A stretch of DNA of 38,987 nt. Source: Paenibacillus xylaniclasticus. Its GTDB lineage: Bacteria > Bacillota > Bacilli > Paenibacillales > Paenibacillaceae. Shown in pieces: positions 10,040 through 18,030 of the stretch. The notes beneath the pieces are model-generated. The model saw only the letters and a program-made list of their open reading frames with translations, was not told where the DNA came from and made no database searches. How positions within the stretch are numbered: the first letter of the stretch is position 1; each line of letters begins with the position of its first letter. The translations under genes were made by a program, and so were the position numbers. The DNA lies in NCBI RefSeq assembly GCF_004001065.1, contig NZ_BIML01000036.1, forward strand, positions 1 through 38,987. The letters are read 5' to 3'.

Positions 10040-10971
10040 ACGATCGAGTTATCGTCGTAGCAGGCAGCTTGAATATGGATGTCGTTAGCCGAGTAGGGCG
10101 TTTCCCTAAACCTGGTGAGACGATTCGAGGTACAGATGCGCTGTACAGTCCGGGAGGCAAAGGCGCGAACCAAGCGGTTGCGGCTGCTCGTTCCGGCGCT
10201 GCGACTGCGATGGTAGGAGCTGTCGGGACAGACGGCTTCGGACAACAGCTGATTAGCTCGTTGAAGTCAGATGGGATTATGGCAGATGGCGTCGGCATTA
10301 AGGAAGGTTCGTCAGGGATTGCGTTAATAACTGTAGATGATACAGGAGAAAATCAGATTGTTCTGTGCGAAGGTGCGAACGGGAAAGTGGGGCAGGAGGA
10401 GCTTCAGCAATTGGAACAGCTCTTGAATAGAGCAGGGGCCCTTCTGCTCCAAAATGAGATTCCATTCGAAGTTAATGCGGCTTTCATGAAGCTGGCTGTG
10501 CATGCGGGAGTTCCGGTACTATACAATCCAGCCCCTGCTGCACCTGTACCGAATGAAGTGCTGCCGCTGCTTGATACGATTGTGCTCAATGAGACCGAGA
10601 CAGAAGCGATAACGGGCATTGCACCTCGTGATGCTGCCGCGCTGCAGGAAGCGGCTGAGCATTTGCTTATGAAGGGAGTCTCAGCCGTATTGATCACGCT
10701 TGGGGCTTCCGGCAGTTATTATTCTGACAAGAGCGGGACAATCGTTCGCCTGCCCGCAAGAAACGTGAAGCCGGTCGATACGACAGCGGCAGGAGATACA
10801 TTTATCGGCGCGTATGCAGCTATGCGGTACGGCGGGGCATCGTCAGCGGATACGCCAGAGGAAGCGCTGCACTATGCGACGGCAGCGTCGGCCCTCGCGG
10901 TTACAAGGTCAGGAGCGCAGTCTTCCATTCCGGCGAAAGCTGAAGTGATCGCTTGGATGAGCGGTGAGTAG
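10036..10971 (+). CDS. rbsK: Ribokinase-like PfkB carbohydrate kinase
   Basis: Phosphorylates ribose or a related sugar at the 5-hydroxyl with ATP. The 311 residues show the ribokinase start VAGSLNMDVV, the substrate/ATP-lid signature GGKGANQAVAAAR, and DTTAAGDTFIGAYAAM with the catalytic Asp. I start at ATG 10036, which overlaps the fni stop; the frame extends upstream to 10012 only inside fni. No ribose transporter genes are adjacent. It is convergent with the LacI-type repressor gene, 13 bases away, without a separate terminator between them. Confidence 0.82.
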   Translation: MNDRVIVVAGSLNMDVVSRVGRFPKPGETIRGTDALYSPGGKGANQAVAAARSGAATAMVGAVGTDGFGQQLISSLKSDGIMADGVGIKEGSSGIALITVDDTGENQIVLCEGANGKVGQEELQQLEQLLNRAGALLLQNEIPFEVNAAFMKLAVHAGVPVLYNPAPAAPVPNEVLPLLDTIVLNETETEAITGIAPRDAAALQEAAEHLLMKGVSAVLITLGASGSYYSDKSGTIVRLPARNVKPVDTTAAGDTFIGAYAAMRYGGASSADTPEEALHYATAASALAVTRSGAQSSIPAKAEVIAWMSGE

Positions 10972-10984
10972 CTGAACAAGCAAG

Positions 10985-11998
10985 TTATTGCGAGGGAGCG
11001 CTGGTAGATCTGCCGATTCTGAGTTCGTTAGGGAGCACGATCCGTCTCGGAACAGAATCTGCGCGTCCCTCGATTCGTTCGATCAGCATTTGAATGCCGA
11101 GCTCTCCGAACTGATAGGCTGGCTGAGCAGCCGTCGTAAACAGTGGATCGACAAGATCGCGGTAACCGAAATCGTCGAACGTAACAATCGAGATGTGACC
11201 CGGCACATCGATCGAACGGCGTTGAAACGATTGCAGCAATCCGATTGCTGTTACGTTGTTGCCTGCCAGCACTGCTGTTGGTACAGGGGATAAGGACAGA
11301 AGCCAATCTGTCGCCGATTCCATATCCTGCAGCCGGTAGCCGGTCTGAAGCACAAGCTCTTCATGATAAGGAAGACCGTTCGCTTCCATCGCTTCCTTGA
11401 AGCCTTGGTACCGCTCGCGTGCTGTCGATACATCGAATGAACCGCCAACATGAGCGATATGGCGATGGCCTAACGACACTAAATAATCAACCAGCTTGCG
11501 TGCTCCGCCGATGCTGTCGCCGACGACCGAATCGCATTCGATACCGGGCACATCGCGGTCAAGCGCAACGTAATGCGCTCCATATCGAGTTAGCGCTTCT
11601 AAATTTCTTATCGAATGATCACTTGCAGGAGTGAGCAGTACGCCATCTACCCGTGTTGATAGAATTGTATCGATATATTCTTTCTCTTTATCTATATTCT
11701 CGTCACTATTGCCAAGCAACAGCTTGTAACTATGCGCTCGGGCGGCGTCTTCTGCGCCTCGTGCAACGGTCGTATAGAACGGGTTCGTAATATCGGTAAC
11801 AAGCAGTGAAAGGATATTGGTTTTCTGGAGCACCAGTCCCCGCGCCATGGCGTTCGGCACGTAGTTAAGCTCCTCCATCACCTTCCGGACTCTCATCCTC
11901 GTTTTATCGCTGATCCGTCCTGTATTATTGATTACACGTGAGACGGTCATTGCCGATACATTTGCACGCTTCGCGATATCATAGATCGTAATCATCAT
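10985..11998 (-). CDS. LacI-family transcriptional repressor
   Basis: A 337-residue DNA-binding repressor. The helix-turn-helix covers about residues 4-28 (TIYDIAKRANVSAMTVSRVI), followed by the hinge helix (LNYVPNAMARGL, minor-groove Leu region) and a periplasmic-binding-protein-like sensor domain (about 60-335) with SLLVTDITNPFYTTVARGAED and RIGRSTSAPSQ at the end. The gene points away from the SDR dehydrogenase, and a GTTACCGGTAAC palindrome of LacI type sits between the two starts, so it probably represses that dehydrogenase and possibly itself. Its effector is likely a sugar. RBS: GGAAGG before ATG 11998; ATG 11995 is also possible. Confidence 0.9.
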   Translation of the reverse strand: MMITIYDIAKRANVSAMTVSRVINNTGRISDKTRMRVRKVMEELNYVPNAMARGLVLQKTNILSLLVTDITNPFYTTVARGAEDAARAHSYKLLLGNSDENIDKEKEYIDTILSTRVDGVLLTPASDHSIRNLEALTRYGAHYVALDRDVPGIECDSVVGDSIGGARKLVDYLVSLGHRHIAHVGGSFDVSTARERYQGFKEAMEANGLPYHEELVLQTGYRLQDMESATDWLLSLSPVPTAVLAGNNVTAIGLLQSFQRRSIDVPGHISIVTFDDFGYRDLVDPLFTTAAQPAYQFGELGIQMLIERIEGRADSVPRRIVLPNELRIGRSTSAPSQ

Positions 11999-12063
11999 GT
12001 ACCAACCTTCCGCGACAACCTGTTGTGGTCAGAATAATAGCATAATCTTAATCAATTTCTTCA

Positions 12064-12119
12064 TTGACAGCAACTGATATGATTATTATGGTTATAATAT
12101 CGGTAGAGTTACCGGTAAC
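12064..12119 (+). promoter_or_regulatory. SDR promoter with LacI-type operator
   Basis: TTGACA (12064-12069) is followed after 17 bases by TATGGT (12087-12092); a perfect TATAAT lies at 12093-12098 but at a long spacing. The 12-bp palindrome GTTACCGGTAAC (12108-12119), with the central CG typical of LacI-family operators, lies at the expected transcription start and would block initiation. Confidence 0.6.
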
Positions 12120-12186
12120 CCATAAGATTGATTTATTTTTTTTATGATTGATCGTGAAGCGGGTACACATGAAGGGAGATAGAACG

Positions 12187-12981
12187 ATGCAGCGTTTATT
12201 AGATAAAATATCGTTGGTGACCGGCGGCAGCCGCGGTATCGGCGAAGCAATCGTTATTCGTCTTGCTGAGGAAGGCTCAGACGTCGCGATTAACTATACG
12301 TCCGAACGTTCTGCCGCGCTGGCGGAACAGGTTAAAGCGAAGGTCAAGGCGCTCGGGCGCCGAGCCATTACCGTTCGAGGCGACGTCGGACGCAAGGACG
12401 ATGTAGAGGCGATCTTTGAGGAGGTAGAGCGCGAGCTCGGATCGGTTGATATATTGGTCAATAACGCCGGCATTGCACCTTTCGAGCCGTTCATGAATGC
12501 GACTGAAGAAACGTGGAACCGGACGATCGATACGAATATGAAGTCGATCTTCTTATGCTCGCAGCGGGCGGCAAGAGGGATGATGGAGCGCAGACGAGGC
12601 AAAATTATCAATGTGCTGTCGACGGCAAGCCTCGTCGTCACAAGTCCGGTCATTCCGCACTATCAAGCGTCGAAGGCCGGTGCGCATATGCTGACGAAGG
12701 GGATGGCGATTGAGCTTGGCCCGTACAACATTAATGTGAACGCGGTTGGACCGAGCACGGTCGACACGGATATGTGTACCGATTTTCTCGGCGCGCCTGG
12801 TATGCGTGAGAGAGAAGAGCAGGCTAATCCGATGAAGCGGCTTGGCACTGCGCGGCAGATCGGTGATGCAGTCGTTTTTCTCGCATCGGAGGAAGCGATG
12901 CAAATCAATGGTCACCTGCTTATGGTTGACGGAGGCTTAAGCGTAAAGGCTGCGCAGCCGGAAGACCATATGGAGCGGTAA
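12187..12981 (+). CDS. Short-chain dehydrogenase/reductase
   Basis: An NAD(P)-dependent oxidoreductase of 264 residues with the classical SDR elements: TGGSRGIGEA cofactor motif, NNAG, catalytic Ser in the VLSTAS segment, and YQASKAG with the catalytic Tyr and Lys. The nearest types in my judgement are glucose 1-dehydrogenase, gluconate 5-dehydrogenase or 3-oxoacyl-ACP reductase; the substrate is not settled. Control by a neighbouring LacI repressor makes a sugar or polyol more likely than a fatty acid. ATG 12187 has AAGGGAGA upstream; the frame extends to 12148 but without a better site. A terminator follows at 13019. Confidence 0.88.
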   Translation: MQRLLDKISLVTGGSRGIGEAIVIRLAEEGSDVAINYTSERSAALAEQVKAKVKALGRRAITVRGDVGRKDDVEAIFEEVERELGSVDILVNNAGIAPFEPFMNATEETWNRTIDTNMKSIFLCSQRAARGMMERRRGKIINVLSTASLVVTSPVIPHYQASKAGAHMLTKGMAIELGPYNINVNAVGPSTVDTDMCTDFLGAPGMREREEQANPMKRLGTARQIGDAVVFLASEEAMQINGHLLMVDGGLSVKAAQPEDHMER

Positions 12982-13018
12982 CGGAGTCGCGCATCCTAAT
13001 AGATATGTATAACCTAGT

Positions 13019-13067
13019 AACGCTGGCTGAATCCGCAAGGAGTGACGCCGGCGTTTTTATTTTTATT
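13019..13067 (+). terminator. Terminator after the SDR gene
   Basis: AACGCTGGC (13019-13027) pairs with GCCGGCGTT (13047-13055), one G-U pair, followed by a T-rich tail TTTATTTTTATT. It separates the dehydrogenase from the methyltransferase unit. Confidence 0.85.
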
Positions 13068-13227
13068 GAAGGAAGTGCTTGTAATCTGACCGAAATAGGG
13101 CTCGGTGAAGTCATTCGTAATTTGACCTTTGCTCGCTTCACCTTAGATGAAGTACAATATTTTGGATGGGTTGTTCGTATTAATAAAGCGACATCGGTTG
13201 AGGTGTCTCATACAATAAGGAGATATG

Positions 13228-13974
13228 ATGGTCATGGGAGAATGGTTCGAACGGAGCTTTGGCTCGGATTATATGGTTGTGTATAAGCACCGCAATTGGG
13301 AGCAGGCGAACCGGGAAGTGAAGCAGCTGTGCGAGTGGGCGAAGCTGCCAGCTGGCACGGAGCTGCTCGACGTTGGATGCGGGATGGGACGTCACGCCCT
13401 CGCGTTAGATGAGCTGGGATATCAGGTAAGCGGCGTTGACCTTTCGCTGCCGCTGCTGGAGAAAGCGCGGGCGCATGACATCCATCATCGCGTTAACTGG
13501 AAGCAGGGCGATATGCGCAGTCTGCCGTATGAGGATGGCTCGTTCGGTGCGACAGTGAATTTGTTCACGTCGTTCGGTTATTTCAGCGAGGCTGATAATG
13601 TAGGAGTACTCAAGGAGCTGCGCCGAGTGCTTCGTCCAGGCGGTACGTTCGTCATCGATTACTTGAACGCGCCGTATGTGGAGCGGACATTGGTGCCGCT
13701 GTCTGAACGGGTCGATGAGGAGACAGGCTGGACGATTCGAGAGGAGCGCCGAATCGAAGACGGAGCCGTATGCAAGACGATAACCATTACCGAGCCGACC
13801 GACGAAGTGCGCCAATATGAGGAGCGGGTTATGCTGTATGGGCTTGATTGGTTCGAGCGAGCTCTGGCCGAAGCGGGACTGAAGCTGGAGCGGACCGCGG
13901 GCGCTTATGACGGCAGCCCTTATCAAGCGGAGCAGTCGTTAAGATTGATTATGTGCGGGAGTGCAGCTCAATGA
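13228..13974 (+). CDS. Class I SAM-dependent methyltransferase
   Basis: A 248-residue methyltransferase of unknown substrate. The Rossmann-type SAM-binding motif I is LLDVGCGMGRHALALDE at about residues 48-64, the acidic motif II residue follows in SGVDLS, QGDMRSLPYED is motif III, and VLRPGGTFVIDYLN resembles the post-motif. It belongs to the UbiE/Methyltransf_11 type. Three close ATGs (13225, 13228, 13234) are possible; AAGGAG at 13217-13222 suits 13228 best. The stop overlaps the start of the next hydrolase gene, so the two products are probably made together. Confidence 0.85.
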   Translation: MVMGEWFERSFGSDYMVVYKHRNWEQANREVKQLCEWAKLPAGTELLDVGCGMGRHALALDELGYQVSGVDLSLPLLEKARAHDIHHRVNWKQGDMRSLPYEDGSFGATVNLFTSFGYFSEADNVGVLKELRRVLRPGGTFVIDYLNAPYVERTLVPLSERVDEETGWTIREERRIEDGAVCKTITITEPTDEVRQYEERVMLYGLDWFERALAEAGLKLERTAGAYDGSPYQAEQSLRLIMCGSAAQ

Positions 13975-15017
13975 CGGGAGAAACATTATCGAATGGCAGC
14001 AGTAGCGTGAACGGCGCTAGCCAGCTTGCGAATGTGAAGCGCTGGCCAAACGGCTGGCTGCAGGTGAAGGTTCCGCTTCCTATGGCGCTGAAATATGTGA
14101 ATGCTTATGTCGTACCGGAGCCGCAGGGCGGATATACGGTGATCGATCCGGGCTTAAATACGCCGGAGGCGGTCGCTGCATGGAACGAGGTGCTGCTGCA
14201 GGCCGGAATCCGTGACGAAGAAATCGTCCGAATCGTGCTGACGCATCAGCACCCGGACCATTACGGCTTGGCAGGTCTGCTCCAGCAGCGATCCGGCGCG
14301 CCGGTCTGGATGTCGGAGCTGTCTCACCGTTATGCCCTTCGGATGTGGGGGGAGCAGCGGGAGCTTGGCGCTCAGCTGGTGGCTGTGTTCGAGCGTCATG
14401 GGATGCCTGCGGAGCTGTGCCAAGGGATTGCGGACAATCTGGAAAGCTTTGTAGCCCGCGTGTCGCCGCAGCCGGAGGTAACGTATATGGAGGCGGGCAA
14501 GCCGTTTCGGTTCGGCGGCATCGACTGGACGACGATCGACGCGCCGGGGCATGCCAACGGTCATATCTTGTTCTATGACGCGGCAAGCCGGATCATTGTA
14601 TGCGGCGATCAGGTGATGCCTGACATTACACCGAACGTAAGTATCGTACCGGGAGAGCTGGACGATCCGCTTGGCGCCTTCCTCGCCAGCCTTCACGAGC
14701 TTGGTCGTCTGGATGTCGCGTTGGCGTTCCCCGGACACCGTGAGCCGTTCGAAGATTTCACGCAACGGTGTGACGAGCTGATTCGCCATCACGAGCGTCG
14801 GTTGGATAAGATGGTGCAGCTGCTTGCGGAGCAGGAAGACCGATCGGCAACCGGCTTCGAAATGTGCGAGCTGCTATTTGGCACCCGCCAGCGCACGAAC
14901 ATGCACAATCTCCGCTTCGCGATGGCTGAGACGCTTGCGCATCTGGTCTATATGGAGAAGCAAGGGCGTATCGAGCTTACGGAGCAAGACGGACATGCGG
15001 TGTATCGGGCGAAGTAA
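13971..15017 (+). CDS. Metallo-beta-lactamase-fold hydrolase
   Basis: A 348-residue MBL-fold enzyme. The metal-binding motif THQHPDHYGLAG (HxHxDH) is at about residues 90-101. Further ligands are His in DAPGHANGH, Asp in VCGDQVMPD, and His in FPGHREPF. A C-terminal helical extension of about 80 residues ends in a winged-helix-like segment, as in the glyoxalase II/RNase Z-like Bacillota hydrolases with a C-terminal helical domain. The substrate is unknown; thioester or other ester hydrolysis is plausible. Translation is coupled to the methyltransferase through an ATGA overlap. It is the last gene of the GC-rich block. Confidence 0.85.
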   Translation: MTGETLSNGSSSVNGASQLANVKRWPNGWLQVKVPLPMALKYVNAYVVPEPQGGYTVIDPGLNTPEAVAAWNEVLLQAGIRDEEIVRIVLTHQHPDHYGLAGLLQQRSGAPVWMSELSHRYALRMWGEQRELGAQLVAVFERHGMPAELCQGIADNLESFVARVSPQPEVTYMEAGKPFRFGGIDWTTIDAPGHANGHILFYDAASRIIVCGDQVMPDITPNVSIVPGELDDPLGAFLASLHELGRLDVALAFPGHREPFEDFTQRCDELIRHHERRLDKMVQLLAEQEDRSATGFEMCELLFGTRQRTNMHNLRFAMAETLAHLVYMEKQGRIELTEQDGHAVYRAK

Positions 15018-15066
15018 GCGTCGGGCCGATGAGCGTGGAATGCTTCGGGAATAATATTGAATAGAG

Positions 15067-15114
15067 CGCTTAGCTCTTCTTGTCGAGAACGAGAGGGCTG
15101 GGCGTTTTTTGTTT
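15067..15114 (+). terminator. Terminator closing the methyltransferase-MBL operon
   Basis: CGCTTAGCTCTT (15067-15078) pairs, with several G-U pairs, with GAGGGCTGGGCG (15093-15104), followed by TTTTTTGTTT. Composition becomes AT-rich immediately afterwards. Confidence 0.75.
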
Positions 15115-15709
15115 GACCCCATAAAGAATAGTTTCGCTTAGGTTTAAAACACAATTGTCTGGTTCGAATACGATTATTGAATCAAATAAGGCTGACTGTT
15201 CTTAACCGAGAGGACAGTCTGCTTGCTCTGTTTGACATGAATAACGTTTCAGTAAGCCATACCTGAATTTATTTTAAATAGTTAACTTTTAAGTGCTGTT
15301 TGTATCTGAGATAGATCTACGATCAGTATGAATATTCTACTAGTCGGAGGAAGCATGAAGAATAAGTGTGATGATTCGGATACGGTGACATGATTTATAA
15401 GCGTGCTAGCTTACGATAGAATTTGTGACTAATATTATGAATTATTTTAGATAAACAATAAATTAGCCCACTTACCTTAATAATTTACAGATCTTAATAT
15501 TTCACAGATTTACTTGTAAGATTAAATAATATGTGGTAAGTTTTTTTGAAAGTAAATTACTAAATGTATTTAATTGGTATATGGATGCTGCTAATTAGAT
15601 AAGTTATTGTAGGGTGATGGGTCGAGTAGGGCATACCAGATGTCATGGATTATTAACATAGACCGAATATATTTGCAATTTATTATTTAAAGAAAAGGGG
15701 ATTTTCGCG
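15115..15709. other. AT-rich non-coding region at the cluster boundary
   Basis: About 600 bases without a real gene. It holds a hairpin at 15194-15219 (GACTGTTCTT with AGAGGACAGTC, no good T run), a 22-codon frame at 15328-15393, and a promoter at 15546. The base composition steps from the GC-richer left block to the AT-rich biosynthetic block here, so this is a likely junction of an acquired segment. No att site or insertion sequence is visible. Confidence 0.55.
15546..15574 (+). promoter_or_regulatory. Candidate main promoter of the biosynthetic operon
   Basis: TTGAAA (15546-15551), 17 bases, TTTAAT (15569-15574); each hexamer matches 5 of 6 consensus bases. It would give a leader of about 130 bases before the first acyl carrier protein. 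A poly-T tract lies directly upstream. Confidence 0.5.
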
Positions 15710-15979
15710 TTGACTCTTTCAAATTTGTTCTCGCTTGAGGAGATTATTTTAGCGAAAATAAATAAAGTACTAAATAAAGAAATTAGTGTCGATTATAACT
15801 CGAATTTGATAGATGAGGGGTTAGATTCTATAAAATGCATAGATTTGATTGTTCATCTTGAAATGGAGTTTGACATTGAGTTTGATGATGAGGATTTAGT
15901 GATAGAGAATTTTTCAACTATACATAAAATTTCAAAACAACTGACAGATAAATATGGTGTAACTGTGAGGACCGTTTAA
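15710..15979 (+). CDS. Acyl carrier protein (first of two)
   Basis: An 89-residue free-standing carrier protein. The phosphopantetheine attachment site is Ser 40 in EGLDSIKCIDL, followed by the acidic helix II/III region (LEMEFDIEFDDED) typical of ACPs. It would hold an acyl or aminoacyl thioester for modification and transfer. It starts with TTG 15710 behind AAAGGGG and opens the operon. Comparison with butirosin, where the ACP BtrI carries the side chain passed on by BtrH, suggests a similar role, but the cargo here is unknown. Confidence 0.88.
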   Translation: MTLSNLFSLEEIILAKINKVLNKEISVDYNSNLIDEGLDSIKCIDLIVHLEMEFDIEFDDEDLVIENFSTIHKISKQLTDKYGVTVRTV

Positions 15980-16086
15980 TAAAGAGTCATTGTAGTATAT
16001 TAATTAGTAATAGATTTTTTTCACTGAACAAAAATATCTTATATCTTAAAGATTTATTTTATAGGACAGGACTTAAGGTAATAATC

Positions 16087-16821
16087 ATGAACAAAGAAAT
16101 GGATGAAATTACACAAAGGGCAAAACATTATAGTGAACGTATATTTGGAGAACATTTACTGTTCTCAGCTTTTACAGGGAGCATCATATACTCTGGTGCA
16201 ATTAAGGGGAGAAGTGATATTGATTGGTATATCGTCGTTAAAGACAGTTATAGCCTCCTGAATCAACAGGATCGAGCCCAAAGAGAGGAAGCCTTTAAAG
16301 AGGCATATTATGAACTAAATAATCAGTTTATGTATATACCCGATATCAACTGGCCTGGAGAAATAATCTTAGAGAAGGATTTAATGAAATCGCTTTCATT
16401 CCAAGACTTTACTAAAATTTATTCGGATGAAGAGTTATCAAATCCTGATGGTACGACAGAGGATTTATCGTACTACATATGGTTTTTTTATATTGCATAT
16501 AGTCAATTTGTAGCGGGATGTTCTCAAGTATATATGTATTATAGAAGTATTGCATGGATGAAAATAGTATACCATTCAATCACTGATAGTCAGGTTCCGT
16601 ATTTTAATATAGACGATGTAATTAACTTTTCTAAAAAATTTGGTTATCGGGATAGATACATTGAGTTTATTAACCAAGAATCAGTTTTTTTGAGTTTTGT
16701 ACGGAATCAACTTTTTAAAGCAGGGTACGTTAACAAGAAAGATGATTTATATATTGTGAACGAAGAAAAAATACATTTCTTAAAGGACTTAAAAAATATT
16801 GTCTCGATATTGAATCATTAG
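16087..16821 (+). CDS. Nucleotidyltransferase-fold protein, possibly an aminoglycoside adenylyltransferase
   Basis: A 244-residue protein with the DNA polymerase beta-like nucleotidyltransferase motif GS...RSDID: Gly31-Ser32, then Asp44 and Asp46 as metal ligands. The remaining residues are largely helical, as in ANT-type aminoglycoside nucleotidyltransferases and related minimal NTases. It could adenylylate the cluster's own product for self-protection, or activate a pathway intermediate. Family membership is fairly clear; the substrate is not. It is the second gene of the operon, 107 bases after the ACP, with a weak RBS (TTAAGGTAATA). Confidence 0.65.
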   Translation: MNKEMDEITQRAKHYSERIFGEHLLFSAFTGSIIYSGAIKGRSDIDWYIVVKDSYSLLNQQDRAQREEAFKEAYYELNNQFMYIPDINWPGEIILEKDLMKSLSFQDFTKIYSDEELSNPDGTTEDLSYYIWFFYIAYSQFVAGCSQVYMYYRSIAWMKIVYHSITDSQVPYFNIDDVINFSKKFGYRDRYIEFINQESVFLSFVRNQLFKAGYVNKKDDLYIVNEEKIHFLKDLKNIVSILNH

Positions 16822-16859
16822 CTATAGCAAAATCAAATAAGCAGAGGGATAGCTGAGAT

Positions 16860-18020
16860 ATGACTAATTATTCAAAAGGTCATGGAAAGATTCTATCAAA
16901 TTTATTTACTAATCGAGAATTTATTCTTCATTGTTTAACGAAAGTTGAAACATTCCAAACGGCTAGTATAGAAATGCAGTGGGTCTTTCAAGCATTAGAA
17001 TATTACGAGAACATGAAGGATAAGTTTGCACAAAGAGACCCGATTGGCACGGTGTACGTATCATCTCCTCAAAATCTCCCACTCTATTCATTTTTAATTT
17101 ATGTTTTTGGCCCCGCATTAGTTGGAAATAAGATTGTTTTAAGATTATCTAGCAAAACGGCTAATATTACAAAAGAAATTATTAAAAAATGTGCACTAGA
17201 TGACTTGATAGATCTAGAGATCTCGGAGCTAGGAGCTGCAGAATTTATCGAAGAGGCATCTATTAAGGCGGATTGTTTAATTTTTACTGGAAGTTATACA
17301 AACTCGGTGAACATTACACGAAAATTAAATTCAAACGTAAAGTATATCTATAATGGTAGCGGTAATTGCTCTTTTGTAATTGGATCAGATGCAAATATTC
17401 AACTTGCTGTAGGGCATTTAATGCGCAGCAAATTTTTTAATTCCGGACAAGACTGCATGGCAACTGAACGATTGTACGTCCATAAGAATATCTATTCTGA
17501 TGTAATTAATGAGGTAATAAAAAAATTCAATGAACTGAAAATTGGAAGAAATATAGATGTAGATACCGATATTGGTGAGATTTTATCGTTCAAGAACTTA
17601 TCAGATATTGACCGCATCATTGATGAAGGAAAAGGGATTGTCAATGTTATTCAACGCGGCGGTTTTTCTGGTGCTTATTATGTTCCTTGTTTGCTTGAAT
17701 GTCTACCTGACTCTCCAATTGTGCAGCAAGAGAAATACGGACCCATTCTACCCGTTATTACTTATAACAACAACAACGAACTTTTAGAGTTTTTGTCAAA
17801 TGATGAGTATGGGCTGGGAATCACGTTATTCGGTTTTAACAACACCAAGTTTATTAATAAGCTTAACTATGGGCAAATCGTATTAAACAACAATATTTAT
17901 GAATTTGAGAGTATTGCCAGACCATTTGGTGGATTTAAGAGAAGTGGTTTTGTTATGCAGAACGGTAAGATTTTTTCAGGGCCGATTTACTTGCCATATG
18001 AGACGTCGGTCCTGGTTTAA
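16860..18020 (+). CDS. Aldehyde dehydrogenase-superfamily enzyme lacking the usual general-base Glu
   Basis: A 386-residue, short member of the aldehyde dehydrogenase superfamily. Visible landmarks are the cofactor region VLRLSSKT, FTGS, the catalytic Cys199 in NSGQDCMATERL, GPILPVI, and the C-terminal PFGGFKRSG. The segment that normally reads ELGG reads NGSGNC (about 165-170), so the general-base Glu is absent, as in acyl-CoA/acyl-phosphate-reducing members; it recalls the glutamyl-phosphate reductase sequence GNC. I infer that it may reduce an ACP- or phosphate-activated acyl group to an aldehyde rather than oxidise one. It lies close behind the ACP and the nucleotidyltransferase. Confidence 0.75.
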   Translation: MTNYSKGHGKILSNLFTNREFILHCLTKVETFQTASIEMQWVFQALEYYENMKDKFAQRDPIGTVYVSSPQNLPLYSFLIYVFGPALVGNKIVLRLSSKTANITKEIIKKCALDDLIDLEISELGAAEFIEEASIKADCLIFTGSYTNSVNITRKLNSNVKYIYNGSGNCSFVIGSDANIQLAVGHLMRSKFFNSGQDCMATERLYVHKNIYSDVINEVIKKFNELKIGRNIDVDTDIGEILSFKNLSDIDRIIDEGKGIVNVIQRGGFSGAYYVPCLLECLPDSPIVQQEKYGPILPVITYNNNNELLEFLSNDEYGLGITLFGFNNTKFINKLNYGQIVLNNNIYEFESIARPFGGFKRSGFVMQNGKIFSGPIYLPYETSVLV

Positions 18021-18030
18021 GGGGGATATG

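Noticed and set aside
13005-13286. A 93-codon plus-strand frame between the SDR and methyltransferase genes
   Set aside because: It runs through a clear terminator at 13019-13067 and into the methyltransferase gene in another frame, and has no ribosome binding site.
15194-15219. Second terminator before the cluster
   Set aside because: A good hairpin forms (GACTGTTCTT/AGAGGACAGTC), but the following bases (TGCTTGCTCTG) lack a T run, so I list it only as a hairpin within the non-coding region.
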